Source of the DNA: Aradus depressus
Lineage: Eukaryota > Arthropoda > Insecta > Hemiptera > Aradidae
DNA: 64,000 nucleotides
Reading direction: 5' to 3'
NCBI GenBank assembly: GCA_963662175.1
Contig: OY759215.1
Location: 14,497,079-14,561,078 of the forward strand
Position numbers and translations under genes: made by a program. Below are positions 1 through 10,331 of this stretch, in pieces. The notes below the pieces were generated by a model, which worked only from the letters and a program-made list of their open reading frames with translations, had not been told where the DNA came from and made no database searches. Positions within the stretch are counted from its first letter, which is position 1, and each line of letters starts with the position of its first letter.

Positions 1-337
1 TAGGTTTTATGACTCATGCCCGGGCTTTAACTACGAGGTCATATCGCCTACTACCAGAGCGCTCTATCGTCACTCTGGTGGACATGAGCCCGACTCTACT
101 GTGGGAGTCCTAAATTTTGCCTACCCTAAATTTTTATCACTTAGGGTAGGGGTCTTTAACGAGTATCTGACATCGTACAGACTCGGGACCATCGCTTAAC
201 GTCCCATCCGAAGGACGGCGTGCTTAAGGTTATTTTACCTCCCAAATAAAATAAACTAAAAGGCCTCGGTCGGGTTTCGAACCCACGATCTTGAGCTCAG
301 AAGGCAAGCACGCATACCACTGAGCTACCGGCGCCCT
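1..337 (-). mobile_element. tRNA-derived SINE (family S), 3' end cut by window edge
   Basis: Read on the minus strand this starts GGGCGCCGGTAGCTCAGTGG (pol III A-box-like) and carries GGTTTCGAACCC / GGTTCGAAACC (B box) about 50 bp in, as in tRNA-derived SINEs. It then runs through a tRNA-unrelated body to the 3' end near base 1. It matches the full copy at 33537-33872 almost base for base. No protein is encoded. A copy this similar to 33537-33872 suggests fairly recent activity. Confidence 0.85.
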
Positions 338-405
338 TATATTTATAGTATTTATATTTATAGTATTTATATTTATTATTTATATTTATTAGTTTTATTT
401 AACAT
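338..405. repeat. AT-rich short tandem repeat
   Basis: Imperfect repeats of TATTTATATTTATAG directly follow the 5' end of the SINE. Nothing else is visible up to the next SINE piece near 565. Confidence 0.6.
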
Positions 406-564
406 TAACATTTTTCTTTTTTTTTTACCACAATACCTATGTAAAATCAAAGCAACATAAGGACGACATATAATGTATATGTATTATTTTTCCACAAAAT
501 CAACCGATGGGAAGGGGCACTCTAAAATCCAAATAACTGCGGACTTAATGTATCGACATGACAG

Positions 565-690
565 AGGGCACCAGTAGCTTGCTAGCCTACTGAGCTCAAG
601 ATCGTGGTTTCAAAACCCGACCGACGGTTTCTTATCTAGGAGATGAAATAACCTTGAGTACGCCGTCCTTCGGAAGGGATGATTCCATGA
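565..690 (+). mobile_element. SINE family S, 5' portion, diverged
   Basis: The tRNA-like head (GGCACCAGTAGCTTGCTAGCC, then TGAGCTCAAGATCGTGG and a B-box-like TTTCAAAACCC) and the segment CGCCGTCCTTCGGA match family S. The 3' half is absent. Confidence 0.7.
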
Positions 691-1054
691 TGAGTGGTGA
701 TAATTAAAAATAGGTAAACAATATGTTCCATTTTAATAAGGAAGAGGGTTGACACATGGTGCGCCCGGATACCCCAAGTCCCAGAACCTGGACTATATTA
801 GCTGGTGTGCCCAACTCTGAATATTCAGGAAGGTCTGGTAGAGGACATTATCACTTGTAAATCCTCCTTGCCAAACTCCCCCTAGCCCTCTCCGCCCATT
901 AGCCTACGATTTATCGCCCCTGGTTTTCTGGACCCCTCTCCCACTAAGAAGTCCGCTTACAAGACCTTCTATATTTACTTAAAGTCATACTTATTTCATT
1001 AAATCTACAGGTACTCTTATATATATTTCACTCGGAAAATTGGTACAAAGCTAA

Positions 1055-1552
1055 AGATGGAAGCAGGACCGACTAGCCAAGGAAGGTTCAAGTAAACCTT
1101 TCATGGGGCCAGAACCGGTGCTGGGAGTATCTCGGGAGACATACCGAACCCGAATCAAAGAATGGACTAAGGACCTTTTGGAGCGTACTTGGAGAGAAAA
1201 GACCACATGCAGGCAGTCGAAGATGTTCCTGGGAGGGGAGTCCAGGGTTCTGAAAGACGGGATCCTGAACCTCAAAAGGAACGAGCTCAGGCAACTGACT
1301 GGAGTTCTCATAGGACATGGTCCGTTCAATAGACACCTACACACTGTGGGAGTCAGGGACAGTCCTACCTGCGATAGATGTGGGGAAGAAGATGAAACGG
1401 CGGCACATTTCCTGGGTATCTGCTCGGGATATGCGCGAATGAGATTCCACATCTTTGGTAGAGATGTAATCGCAGAGGAGGACTTTAGAAGATTGGACTA
1501 TGAGAGCATTCTTAGGTTCATTAAGGAAACTGGGAGACTGAGTACTCCATGA
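1055..1552 (+). pseudogene. R1/I-like non-LTR retrotransposon ORF2, C-terminal fragment
   Basis: C-terminal end of a LINE polyprotein (endonuclease, reverse transcriptase, RNase H). The frame is open from 1055; the first ATG is at 1103 (149 codons), but the reading continues upstream through LAKEGSSKPF, which resembles the end of an RNase H domain. A CCHC knuckle (Cys90, Cys93, His102, Cys107 counted from that ATG; CDRCGEEDETAAHFLGIC) is the cysteine motif found after RNase H in R1/I-type elements. Stop at 1550-1552. Endonuclease and RT domains are missing, so this is a 5'-truncated, inactive insertion. Family-level assignment is confident; the exact clade is inferred. Confidence 0.8.
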
Positions 1553-1703
1553 AGGACTTGGGTCAGGTAGTATAAGTATAGTATAATTATAGGCATATAG
1601 TTGATATAATAAGGGGGAAGCCAAGCGCTTCCAGGGAAGGGATAAAAGCACTGAATGCTTAGGTCCCTAGGTGGAATACACCAGCCCACCATATATATAT
1701 ATA
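1553..1703 (+). mobile_element. 3' UTR and (TA)n tail of the R1-like LINE
   Basis: Non-coding segment following the ORF2 stop and ending in a short TA microsatellite at about 1691-1703, typical of LINE 3' ends that close in a simple repeat rather than poly(A). Confidence 0.6.
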
Positions 1704-1742
1704 AGATGGAAGCAATTTCAGTTTTATTGATAGCTTTGTTTA

Positions 1743-1885
1743 TGTGACACATGCCTGTGGGCTTCACTACCAGAGTGCTCTTTCGTCGCTCTAGTGGACA
1801 TGGGCCCGACTCAACTGTGGGAGTTATACATCACAGGTTTAATATTCACCTTTCTTGAGTACCTGACATCGCACAGACTCGAGAG
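1743..1885 (-). mobile_element. SINE family S, 3' part of a split copy
   Basis: Matches the 3' half of family S (CTCTAGTGGACATGGGCCCG, then GTACCTGACATCGCACAGAC). It stops at the consensus point that resumes at 2609, so this and 2609-2700 are the two halves of one minus-strand SINE opened by an insertion. About 20 bp of the consensus is deleted near 1772. Confidence 0.8.
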
Positions 1886-2608
1886 TCTTCGGCCAGAGAG
1901 CAGATAATAAAAATTAATCCCATTTTTATACGTCGAGAGCGCAATGGTTTCATATAGCAGAGCCTATAGCAGGTATACGACAAGAGCGCAATGTGTAGTC
2001 CCCATATAAGATTATGAGCGGCGGCTGAGCGGCGCATGCGTGAAGACACTTGCATCAATATTATATGAGGAGTGCAAATATACTCAATCCTATAGTGAAT
2101 AGGTCCAGTATTCGGAAAAAAGAAAGAATCAGCGAGTAACAACGCGAATACAGAGCAGGAAGACGTCATTTATTCGACTATATTTTCAATATAGTCTATA
2201 TATTATAAAAAATAAAATTACAATAAAAATATATATATATTAATTAATAATTAATAATCATAAAATAACATTTTTAATGTGGGCTCATTAGAGGTGGTCA
2301 CAACCCCGCAAAAACACGGAGTGGAAATGTTTTTTATTTTTTGCCTTCGATTTTCTCTTTACTTTGCCTCCTTTACCAAGACCAAGCATGATTTTTATAC
2401 ATCGTGACATAACATTGATGCAACAAGCCTAAGCGTCTTCCCGCATGCGCCGCTCATAATCTTACATGGGGACTACACATTGCGCTCTCATCGTATACCA
2501 TGCGTATACCTGGTATAGGCTCCGCTATACCTGATATATTGTACCTTGTCGTATAGTGACCCTTATAATAAAAATCAGCTTTGCGCTCTCGCCGGCCAAC
2601 GCCTATTG
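1886..2608. mobile_element. Inverted-repeat DNA element inserted in a SINE
   Basis: About 720 bp with long imperfect inverted arms. 1990-2065 (GCGCAATGTGTAGTCCCCAT, ATTATGAGCGG, GCGGCGCATGCG) is the reverse complement of about 2418-2490. Outer ends TTCGGCCAGAGAGC and GCGCTCTCGCCGGCCAA are also inverted. GAGCGCAATG recurs inside the termini like subterminal repeats. The centre is AT-rich and non-coding. It looks like a non-autonomous foldback/MITE-type element; superfamily not determined. A clear target duplication was not seen. Confidence 0.7.
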
Positions 2609-2700
2609 CTTAACGTCCCATCCGAAGGACGGCGTGTTCAAGGTTCCTTCACCCCTCGAGAAAAAACCTACCCAGCTACCCCTGAGCTACCTGCGTCCTC
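2609..2700 (-). mobile_element. SINE family S, 5' part of the split copy
   Basis: Continues the SINE broken at 1885: CTTAACGTCCCATCCGAAGG, then a deleted stretch and the tRNA-like head on the minus strand (CTGAGCTACC). Together with 1743-1885 this dates the DNA element as younger than the SINE. Confidence 0.75.
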
Positions 2701-2711
2701 ATTATTTTATA

Positions 2712-2845
2712 TATAAATATAATATAGAATCAGTTTCTTAACATTATTACTTATATAATAAATACTTATGTGCTATATATACTTATATGCTCATAGAGCA
2801 CTTCTGCTTACTTTATAAGCATGTTGTATGCACTTAAATTAAAAA
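2712..2845 (+). repeat. Half copy of the foldback MITE seen at 7003-7248
   Basis: Shares AGAATCAGTTTCTTAA and CTTTATAAGCATGTTGTATG with the right arm of the 7003-7248 element. Confidence 0.5.
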
Positions 2846-3394
2846 TTAGACAAAAGCACGGGTTGTATTTGTAGAACATGAATACAACTTCCCCAGCTGT
2901 AAAGTTTCTTACCGCCCACCGGTTCCGAGGTAACTTAATTCAGCGCAACTGCAAAATACTCGTTATTTTTGAGTGGAGGTTTACTAAAAATATATAGTTA
3001 AATTTACCATTTTATTTATACTTTGCATATGTTTATATTACATAGAAAATTTAATTTGTTGCTGCATTTCTGTATCTCCATCGATACAGCGCCTATTAGT
3101 ACGGAAGCTGCTTACATTACAGAAAAAGAAAATTAAATATAAAAACTATAAAGTCTATTGAAATTACCTTTAATTAATTATTAATGAGATCTAAAGGCTG
3201 AAACTTAACAGAGAAATGAGGCATCGGACGCCATGTTATCCATCGCTTTTAAAATACGATTTGTAATCGCGATTTCCGATTTCTTTATATATGCCAGACT
3301 TTCGAACATGGCGGCCGGTAGAAGAATTTAATATTATGATACATTGGAAGCCGAGAATTGAGATAACGGAATGTAGCTTCAGCATCGGACAAAA

Positions 3395-3518
3395 CCCCTA
3401 TCGCCCACCATGAAACACACACTAGGTTGACTACCCCTGATGTAGAGACTTGACTGGGTATCGAACCCGCGATCTTGAGCTCAGGAGGCAAGCACACTAC
3501 CTTTGAGCTACCGACGCT
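3395..3518 (-). mobile_element. SINE family S, tRNA-like head only
   Basis: On the minus strand a tRNA-like head with GGTAGCTC-type A box and GGGTTCGATACCC B box. The rest of the SINE is missing or unrecognisable. Confidence 0.65.
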
Positions 3519-4600
3519 CTCTCCTTATTATGATACCACCCTTATTTCATTTATTTCCGTTGGGTTTTAAGTCACATCAACTTCTGTAGCAATGTCTAAT
3601 ACATCGAGGAATGTGAAGGCTATAAATACATCAAATAAAAATTAATTGTAAAAATTTCTAATTTTTAGAGTTAAGAGAGAAACACTATAATTTAAAATTT
3701 ACTGAAATACAATATCTACGTCTAGACGAATTTTTCATATAAATGACGCGAAGACTTGTGAACCTCACAGAGCTGCATATAGAACATCTCTCTTGACAAG
3801 TTGGATGCATATATTTACATGTCTTGAAGAAACTTGGACCGACACGTCTAAAGAGGTTCAACTCTGGACAACAACCGACTGGGATCATCAAGTTTCAACT
3901 TGAGTTAGAAGTTTAATACTTACTAAATACATAGACTTGGGAAAACTTACACGTCTACTTCCTCCTTCAAAGTTGCTAGACAAGAGCTTAGTCAAGTAAA
4001 TCCACCTAGTAAGTAAAACCATGACCTAAAAGAAACAAGGATTTTAAAATGTCACATTAGCTCTTAGCTTAAAAGTTCCGAAGTAACTTTCACTGAATGG
4101 AAATATTGAGTTTACTTTCCATTTTACAGTTGAGGGACCTTTCATTGTTTTCTTAACCTTGTTTACTTACAGATTTTTCGATCAAACTATAACTTTTGGT
4201 GTAATGCTGTAGCGAGGCGTGAGGGCAAACGAGGCAAGCTAAGCTCGTCTTACTAAATTAAGAAAATTATAATTATTTTTACTTCATTATACCTAGTATA
4301 TTATTATATAGTATAATAGTAGAGACAGAGTACTGAATAGATCGAGTTTTCAACAGAAGTTCACATTGCAAGGTCCCATTTTCGCGATGACGTCTATCTG
4401 AATAGAACTTTGTGAGCGCTCTAACTCAGAAACAATATACTTGAAATTTGAGATACTATCGAGATAGATACATGTGATAATGTGATCTAGGAATCTACTA
4501 CTATCTATTATTTTTTATTAATTATATACTAATTTATTTTATTTCTCTTCCTCTATTCTTTTATGCATTTTTATTATTTTATTTATATTTTTAATTATAT
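3519..4600. other. No recognisable gene or repeat
   Basis: AT-rich sequence with only short scattered frames. I see no element ends or coding signature here. Confidence 0.5.
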
Positions 4601-4614
4601 ATTTTGGCCAATAT

Positions 4615-4990
4615 GCACGGAACATCAGGCCAAGAGGTAAAAAAAAAAAAAAAAAATTATATATTTTTTATATTCGTTATTGTTCTTTTGTTTTCTTTCC
4701 CTTTTTTTACATTTATTACATTGTGACCTGATGATGGGACGTAAGAACGTCCTGTATTATCGTCGTGAAAAAGACATTTCCGGAAAAGTTATAAAAAATT
4801 ATTATCTTAATTTTAATTAATTAAAAAACTTAATCTACTGCATTTTATTATTATTTTTGTATTAATATTTCTAAGTATTTTTTTATTCATTTAATTTTAT
4901 TTTTTATTAGAATTGTTATTACTAATCACATGTTTGTCAGACTCCAAGAGTTAATCGCTGTTTAAGTATTTATTTTAATTGAAATACATA
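4615..4990 (+). mobile_element. Retrotransposon tail module (module T) fused to a poly(A)-ended segment
   Basis: An upstream segment ends in an 18-A run (4639-4656); from there the sequence matches the 3' tail shared with 25265-25560, 26998-27608 and 53200-53626. It carries CTGATGATGGGACG, loop, CGTCC at 4728-4753. The distal end of the module (with the TAA/ATT microsatellite) is missing. Confidence 0.65.
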
Positions 4991-5015
4991 TTATGTACAT
5001 ATTACTACAAAACCT

Positions 5016-5255
5016 ACTCTTCAGAGTCTGATTTTAGAGCGTTTCTGACCTGCTTGGTCTCTTTACAGTCTGATCTTAGAGCGCTTCTGACCTACTAGGC
5101 CCTCTTCAGAGTCCGATCTTGGAGCGCTTCTGACCTGCTAGGTCTCTTCAGAGTCTGATCTTGGAGCGCTTCTGATCTGCTAGGCCCTCTTCAGAGTCTG
5201 ATCCTGATTCGGTTATGAGCTACTAGGACCTCTTCAGAGACTGATCTATAAGTTC
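5016..5255 (+). repeat. 42-43 bp minisatellite, about 5.5 copies
   Basis: AGTCTGAT-type anchors occur at 5025, 5067, 5110, 5152, 5195 and 5238, spacing 42-43 bp. Unit core TTCAGAGTCTGATCTTGGAG followed by CGCTTCTGACCTGCTAGGCC. Divergence increases at both ends. Confidence 0.85.
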
Positions 5256-5747
5256 GTTGTGTGACAGGCATACCGCCCATCATCTTCACAGGACTCCTCA
5301 CCAAAATGGAAATTGTACAAACCTGGGTGAGTCAATTAAGTCGATCATTTCTGATAAATCTTAAGGTAATTTATAATTTGTATTTTGCTCAGGGCCTGGC
5401 AATCCCATAGTGCTATCCAGAAGCCGTTCCAGTATCTAGGGCTGTTTCTACAGGTTGTCATCCCAAAAATACCCACCCAGAATGGTTGTGAATATTAATA
5501 AGAGAGAGGAGCTTCACTTCTGGAGTAGGTAGGATTCGTGACTTGTGTTATAACTTGTTTCTAATTTGGAGAAACACTAAAATGTAATTCCAGGGCTGTG
5601 GGTCTGGTCTGGTGGAGTGGAGAGTTGGAAGACAGTTGGTTTGACATTAGGAAGAGAGTAGGGCTCGTGGAGTTCTAGGGACCGCCTTAGAAGTCCCGAC
5701 CACCGACCACAAACCCCCACTATTTGCACACCACATTAAGTCCCATC

Positions 5748-5898
5748 TTAGAGACTCTCTCCCCCTCCCATCCTCTGAAGTCTGTTTCCTTGAGGGATTA
5801 CTGCCTCCAGGCCAAATAACACGATGCAAAGGATAAGTCCAAAACATGATAATACCCCCGCTATTACAACAGCAGACCCTCCGGCACTCCGTCTCTTT
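5748..5898 (-). CDS. Possible terminal exon with a transmembrane segment
   Basis: Open frame on the minus strand encoding a short basic start (RRSAGG) followed by a strongly hydrophobic helix (SAVVIAGVLSCFGLILCIVL), a tail of about 25 residues and a TAA stop at 5748-5750. It could be a single-pass or GPI-type C-terminal exon; a pyrimidine-rich tract ending TAAAG precedes the assumed 5' edge. It has no start codon of its own and is much shorter than the family length needed for identification. It lies downstream, on the same strand, of the DUF7044-like exon at 10174-10318, so it could be the same gene, but that is only inference. A chance hydrophobic frame is the alternative. Confidence 0.3.
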
Positions 5899-6179
5899 AG
5901 GTCAGAGTAGAGGGTTCAGCACTGTACTGGAGAAAGATGAGAACCTTGTTCTGTTCAAACCATGTTCCAATATATGATCGCTTTAGAGTCCACCTTGCAC
6001 GTACAGATTCCGTCGAAGAGGGTTGGGATTAGCTATGAAGAGTTGGGGTGGCTCCATAGTGGTCCAAATCACACGTTTCGGGTTGAGCTGGAACGTTAAT
6101 AATCATAATAGCTACGGGAAGTTGTATTTAAGTACTAAAAATGTATGCTTGACCCCGCGCTTTTGTCTAATTCTTAAGA

Positions 6180-6991
6180 GGCGTATAGACACGCGAGCAA
6201 CGAGCCGAACATTAGTAAGTGCGCATGCCTGGGGATGAAGTGCGCAGGCGCTAGACGAACAAGGTAGGCTCGGGGTCTGCTCCACCTGTTGTCGGTTTTT
6301 TGACGAACCATCAAAGGAATGTTCGGCTCGGGCTGCGGTGTGTGTAGACTGGTACTAAGCCGAACCGTCCCGACTTGACCCGAGCACTGTTGTTGTTTAT
6401 AACCAATATTATAACCTTCTCAAATATTTAGGTTTTTGGAAGTGTACGTTCTTTTTTTTTTTTAATTAAATATATATTTAAATATTACACAATAAATTAT
6501 ATTTTATTATGGCTTCTGAAGACTGGTCTCAGGAGCTTCAAATGCAGTTTGCTCAGGCTATGAGACAGTACCCAGTCATATGGGATTTAAAACACAAATT
6601 ACATTTTAATAAAATAAAGAGAATGGATGCTTAGGAGGAATTATCCAAACACTTTTCCTAAAAAAGAACGTAGTGTTTTTAAAGTGTTCATTTTAAACAA
6701 TGTACATGTAAAAATAAATTACGTATCATAATAAATACGTATCCATATTAATTGTACTACAAATATGTAAATTAATTACGTAAGTAGCTACCTACCTTGA
6801 GCATTTTCTGATTGAAGACTTTAAATAATAATAAAATGAAATACAAATAAACGTAAATTTGTTATCTGCAGGTTAACTTGTGCAGGTTATGTTCGTTAGT
6901 ATGGTTGTGGAGCATCCAAATGCTCGACTCGTCTCTGTTCGGCTTGGAGTGTGTTCGTTGAAAACTACTTGCTCGCATGTCTGTACTAGCC
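6180..6991 (+). mobile_element. PIF/Harbinger-like non-autonomous DNA element
   Basis: Inverted termini: left GGCGTATAGACACGCGAGCA, right (reverse complement) GGCTAGTACAGACATGCGAG, about 25 bp with indels. GCCGAAC/GTTCGGC motifs repeat in both subterminal regions. A MADF-domain fragment lies inside. Termini beginning GG and a MADF protein fit the PIF/Harbinger type. A TAA-like trinucleotide lies near each side but a clean target duplication is not evident. Confidence 0.55.
6509..6658 (+). pseudogene. MADF-domain protein N-terminus with nonsense mutation
   Basis: From ATG at 6509 the frame gives a MADF-like start: FAQAMRQYPVIWDLKHKLHF, then KIKRMDA, stop, EELSKHFS. MADF is a Myb/SANT-related DNA-binding fold with the pattern L..V..YP.LWD......N...R..AW..I. 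The stop at 6632-6634 (TAG) sits exactly where the conserved tryptophan (TGG) of AW is expected, so it is probably a point mutation. The frame ends at 6659, well short of the usual 85-90 residue domain. In Harbinger-type elements such a protein partners the transposase; none is present here. Confidence 0.65.
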
Positions 6992-7002
6992 TTTAATTTA
7001 AA

Positions 7003-7248
7003 TGTGTACAACATGCTTATAAAGTGACCATAATGAACATATAATGTATTTACTAGTAAATGTTAAGACTTTTTTTATATTGAAACTGATTCATTAATTT
7101 GTTATAAATTATTATCTAATAACCTTTGTTAAGTATACATGATGAAAGTTTTTGAGTGTTAAATGTTATTGAGAATCAGTTTGTTAAATAAGTCATACGT
7201 ATTCAACACTTATTCTCACTTTATAAGGATGTTGTAGGCACTTTGAGT
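7003..7248. mobile_element. Foldback MITE about 245 bp
   Basis: Left arm GTGTACAACATGCTTATAAA and right arm TTTATAAGGATGTTGTAGGC are inverted. Inner segments AACTGATTCATTAATTTG and GAGAATCAGTTTGTTAA are inverted as well. AT-rich, no coding. Confidence 0.6.
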
Positions 7249-7263
7249 ACAACTCTCCTAATT

Positions 7264-7830
7264 CTAATTTATGATTTTAAAAAAAAGTGTCGTGTTAACT
7301 ACTGTATACTGGTCGAACAATCCACGGCATATCCTATAGTCTGGTCCCAGGCAGAGCTGACAGAGCAGCTGATCACTGGGTAGCCGGTCTCCGTCATCAG
7401 TTGCCACAGGTCCAGTCCCAGGAATCATCCTGGGCCTAGTCATAGAACGGATATTCAAGGTCACGTTACAAGCTCCGGGTGTACTTCCTCTTAAAGATGA
7501 CCAATGATTTCATTTCAACCGGACATCCGAGAAGTATGCTTGTGTCACTCCATACTCCAGTATGGACTGACAACCGTTGTCACTTTCAGAAGGGTAGCTC
7601 CATGGATTTGTACAATAATCATGTGCTACTGTTTCGAGACGCGATGCCATCTGCAGCATCGTATCTAGCTAAAGCCACCAAATACTCCTGTGTAGATGTC
7701 TTACACGCGAAGTAGACGAATTCCATCGCCACGCAGGCTAAGCGAGTCAAGGCGTTGAGAGAAGCTAGTGTTTTTAAGAGCAAATTAAGGAGGGGGGATT
7801 GGTGGGGCATCAGCAAGGCTGGGTCTGTTT
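7264..7830. other. Higher-GC island of unclear coding status
   Basis: Composition is more gene-like than the surroundings and short frames are open on both strands (7264-7464 minus; 7479-7715 plus followed, after one stop, by an open stretch to about 7834). I could not match any frame to a family. It lies between the two candidate minus-strand exons and might hold exons of that gene or an old coding repeat. Confidence 0.25.
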
Positions 7831-8451
7831 TCTAACAAAAAAAAAATAGCATTTTATAAATGGTTTGAAGTTAAAACTTTGTACCAAGAAATCTACTTTT
7901 AAAATTAATATCTCTTTTCCCAATATTTAATCAAAAAACTATATATCTTAAAAACATTTTGTCTTGTCAAGGGAAGCTACCAGATCAGTGGGGGCATAAT
8001 CACATTTCTACAAATTTATCAAATATTAATCTGATCAAGAAAAACATCTGATTATAAGTAACTTTCTTCATATTTTCCCCCTTCATTACCGAAAGTAACT
8101 CAGATCTGTATCTCCCATTTAATTTAATAAATGTAAAATGTATTAATAAATTATAAGTATACTTTCAAGTTTCTGCCTTTAATTAAACAAAATCCAACCT
8201 ACTTAAAAAGAAATATCACCTTTTGTAAAATGTAAAGTTAAAAAGGAATTTTTGACTAAATTTCATTTTTAATGAAAGAAAAAAACTTAAATATTTTCTT
8301 TCTAAGGAATGTACAAAAATAAGCAGAAGTTGGATTCGAGATCTGTTGTGTGTGGAGGAGTCCTACATAAGATAGACAGGCGATGAATGTGAGCTGAGAG
8401 ACGATTCCATACACATCATGTCCTGTGTCAAGTACGATCCTCAACTCAAAA

Positions 8452-8612
8452 AACACAATAACTGCCGATGTAATGAATGTATCGATATAAAATTTCGTAT
8501 AAGGATTCAGAAGCCTCTATGTAAGTCAACTACAGATATTTAACCCAAACGATCGATTGGTTATGAAGGCAGAGAAACTCAGATTAATTCGTTCTGTGGA
8601 AGTTACATTGTC
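8452..8612 (-). repeat. Family M repeat, one end
   Basis: Contains ACTGCCGATGTAATGAATGT, the GATCGATTGG segment and a terminus AATTCGTTCTGTGGAAGTTA (degenerate GGGGAAGTA end). Confidence 0.7.
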
Positions 8613-8949
8613 AATGATTGACCGACTACATTCTATTATTTGTCTTACTGACGGTTTGACAAGCTAGTTTTCCTAAGAATCAGTCTTAATTGACTTCGGT
8701 GACCCGATCCAAATATTTTTCTTTATTTTCTTGGCTGTCGTTACATAGTGTTGTTATGTGTGGGTTGGGACTTCTCATTTTTTTTTCGGACTGTTTTAAG
8801 ACTTGGCACAGTTAGATTATACCCTGAAAGGAAATCCTGCCAAATAGTCTTCTCAATCATATCCCATCAGTCGTTCTTGAAATGTCCAAGTGACTGACAA
8901 CGCTCTTCCATAGAGCCAGAAGACAGAAAAAAAATTGGTGTTTCACCGC

Positions 8950-9160
8950 CAATGCACTTCCACAGAACGAATTAATCAATTAATTTTTCGCTCCTCCTCC
9001 AAAACCAATCGACCGTTTGGGCTAATAATCAATAGTTTTGTGTCAATACATTCATTACATCTGCAGTTATTATGATTTTTGAGTTGAGCCCCCTTTGACC
9101 CCCTTCCTTTCTGTCGATTCCTGTGAAAATTAATAAATGCCATCCTATGCCGGTAACATA
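8950..9160 (+). repeat. Family M repeat, one end, inverted relative to 8452-8612
   Basis: Starts CACTTCCACAGAACGAATTA, continues AAACCAATCGACCGTTTGGG and one 142 bp-type unit (TCATTACATCTGCAGTTATT). The two M ends face outward from a 340 bp unrelated stretch. Confidence 0.75.
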
Positions 9161-9825
9161 TACAATACAACAAGCAGTTCTCGGATTTGTCCAGATTCTC
9201 GGATGTGTGTGTTTCGCCGCTTTGCACCCTAAATCAGAGGAAATTACTGGGCTGTGTGTTAGGACTCTACAAAGGTGGCATTTGTGAGGTCCATTCCCAG
9301 CATGATATGAATACCAATAATAATAACAAAAAAAGTAGACATTTTATTCAGTACAGAATAATTTATTCATTTAATTGAATTAATCTATACAAAGATTTTT
9401 AATTGATATGCAAATGCACATAGGTTACATAGCTTATTTTTTTTAAATTTGCTTTTAAAACTACTACATGTAAAACTTCATGACATTCCGATAATCCGTT
9501 ATTTTTATGTATAGCCTCTACTCACAGTCAATTGGCTCTTAAGAGTACTATATGTGAAATTTCATCACGATCTGACCATCCGTTTATAAACTAGGACTAT
9601 ATTTATGCATAGGGCCCCCACAACCCCCCTCCCCCTAAGAATTTTGCGACTTCACACACCCTATTTTTCAATTGGCTATTTAAGAATACTACATGTGATA
9701 TTTCATGACAATCCGACCATCCGTTAATGAGCTAGAACACTTTTTATGCTTAGCCCCCTCCCGTTCAAAATTTTCAGACGCCATATAGCCTCTTTTTCAA
9801 TCTGGCTCTAAAGGATGCTACATTG

Positions 9826-10130
9826 CCACCAGAACAACTTAGATCGGATAAATCTTTTTATCAAGAATTCCTAAAATCCACTTTTTAAGCAGTATCTTTG
9901 TTCAAACCAAAAAAACGGGTGGATCGAATTTGAGAAAAATTCATTCAGATTATATTTACGTTGATACGCTTCGATTGGCAGCAAAGCGGAGTCGGTACCT
10001 TTTTTCATTCGCGAGATATCGTCGCACGTACGTACACACATACTTATTTCCAAAAATAGTGTAAAAATACTGTAATTTCGATTTTTGGACACATTAAAAT
10101 AACTTCCCTATATGCTGGGAAGGGAAAAAA
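9826..10130 (-). repeat. Family N dispersed repeat with a scrap of family M end
   Basis: Resembles 13591-14065, 23270-23660 and 29410-29885 (GCAGTATCTTTGTTCAAACC; AATTCGATTTTTGGACACAT). ACTTCCCTATATGCTGGGAA at 10104-10123 resembles the end of family M. Confidence 0.45.
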
Positions 10131-10173
10131 TAGAAGGAATGAATGTATATGTATATGTAATTTCTGTGTATAC

Positions 10174-10318
10174 CTGTCATGAAAGACGAACTTGTCCCCC
10201 TCCGTATCGGTGCACTCCCCTTTAGACTCAATGTGGGTCCTGTTGACAGAGATGGAGGACTTGCTTACTCCAAGCTGGAACCACTGTCCGCTCCAAGTCT
10301 CCGGCAGTTGGCAACCTC
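10174..10318 (-). CDS. Exon of an insect DUF7044-like secreted protein
   Basis: A 145 bp exon with good splice signals. On the minus strand a branch-point-like TACTAAC and TATCTATTACAG precede base 10318, and ATGACAG|GTATAC follows base 10174. Read in phase 2 it gives GCQLPETWSGQWFQLGVSKS, then an S-x-N-R-T sequon, IESKGEC and GDKFVFHD. The order C...P..W.G.WFQ.GV......I.SKG.C....GDKF is the N-terminal cysteine-rich domain of large secreted or membrane-anchored insect proteins whose role is not established. The partner half (normally CYRC...NVLQYKE) must lie in the next exon, which I did not find. Phase (1 in, 2 out) and motif together make a real exon likely; a retained fragment of a dead copy is possible. 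Confidence 0.6.
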
Positions 10319-10331
10319 CTGTAATAGATAT

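Noticed and set aside
337..337. Functional tRNA genes at the SINE S heads
   Set aside because: Heads recur many times with the same non-tRNA body; no closed cloverleaf with an intact acceptor stem was seen.
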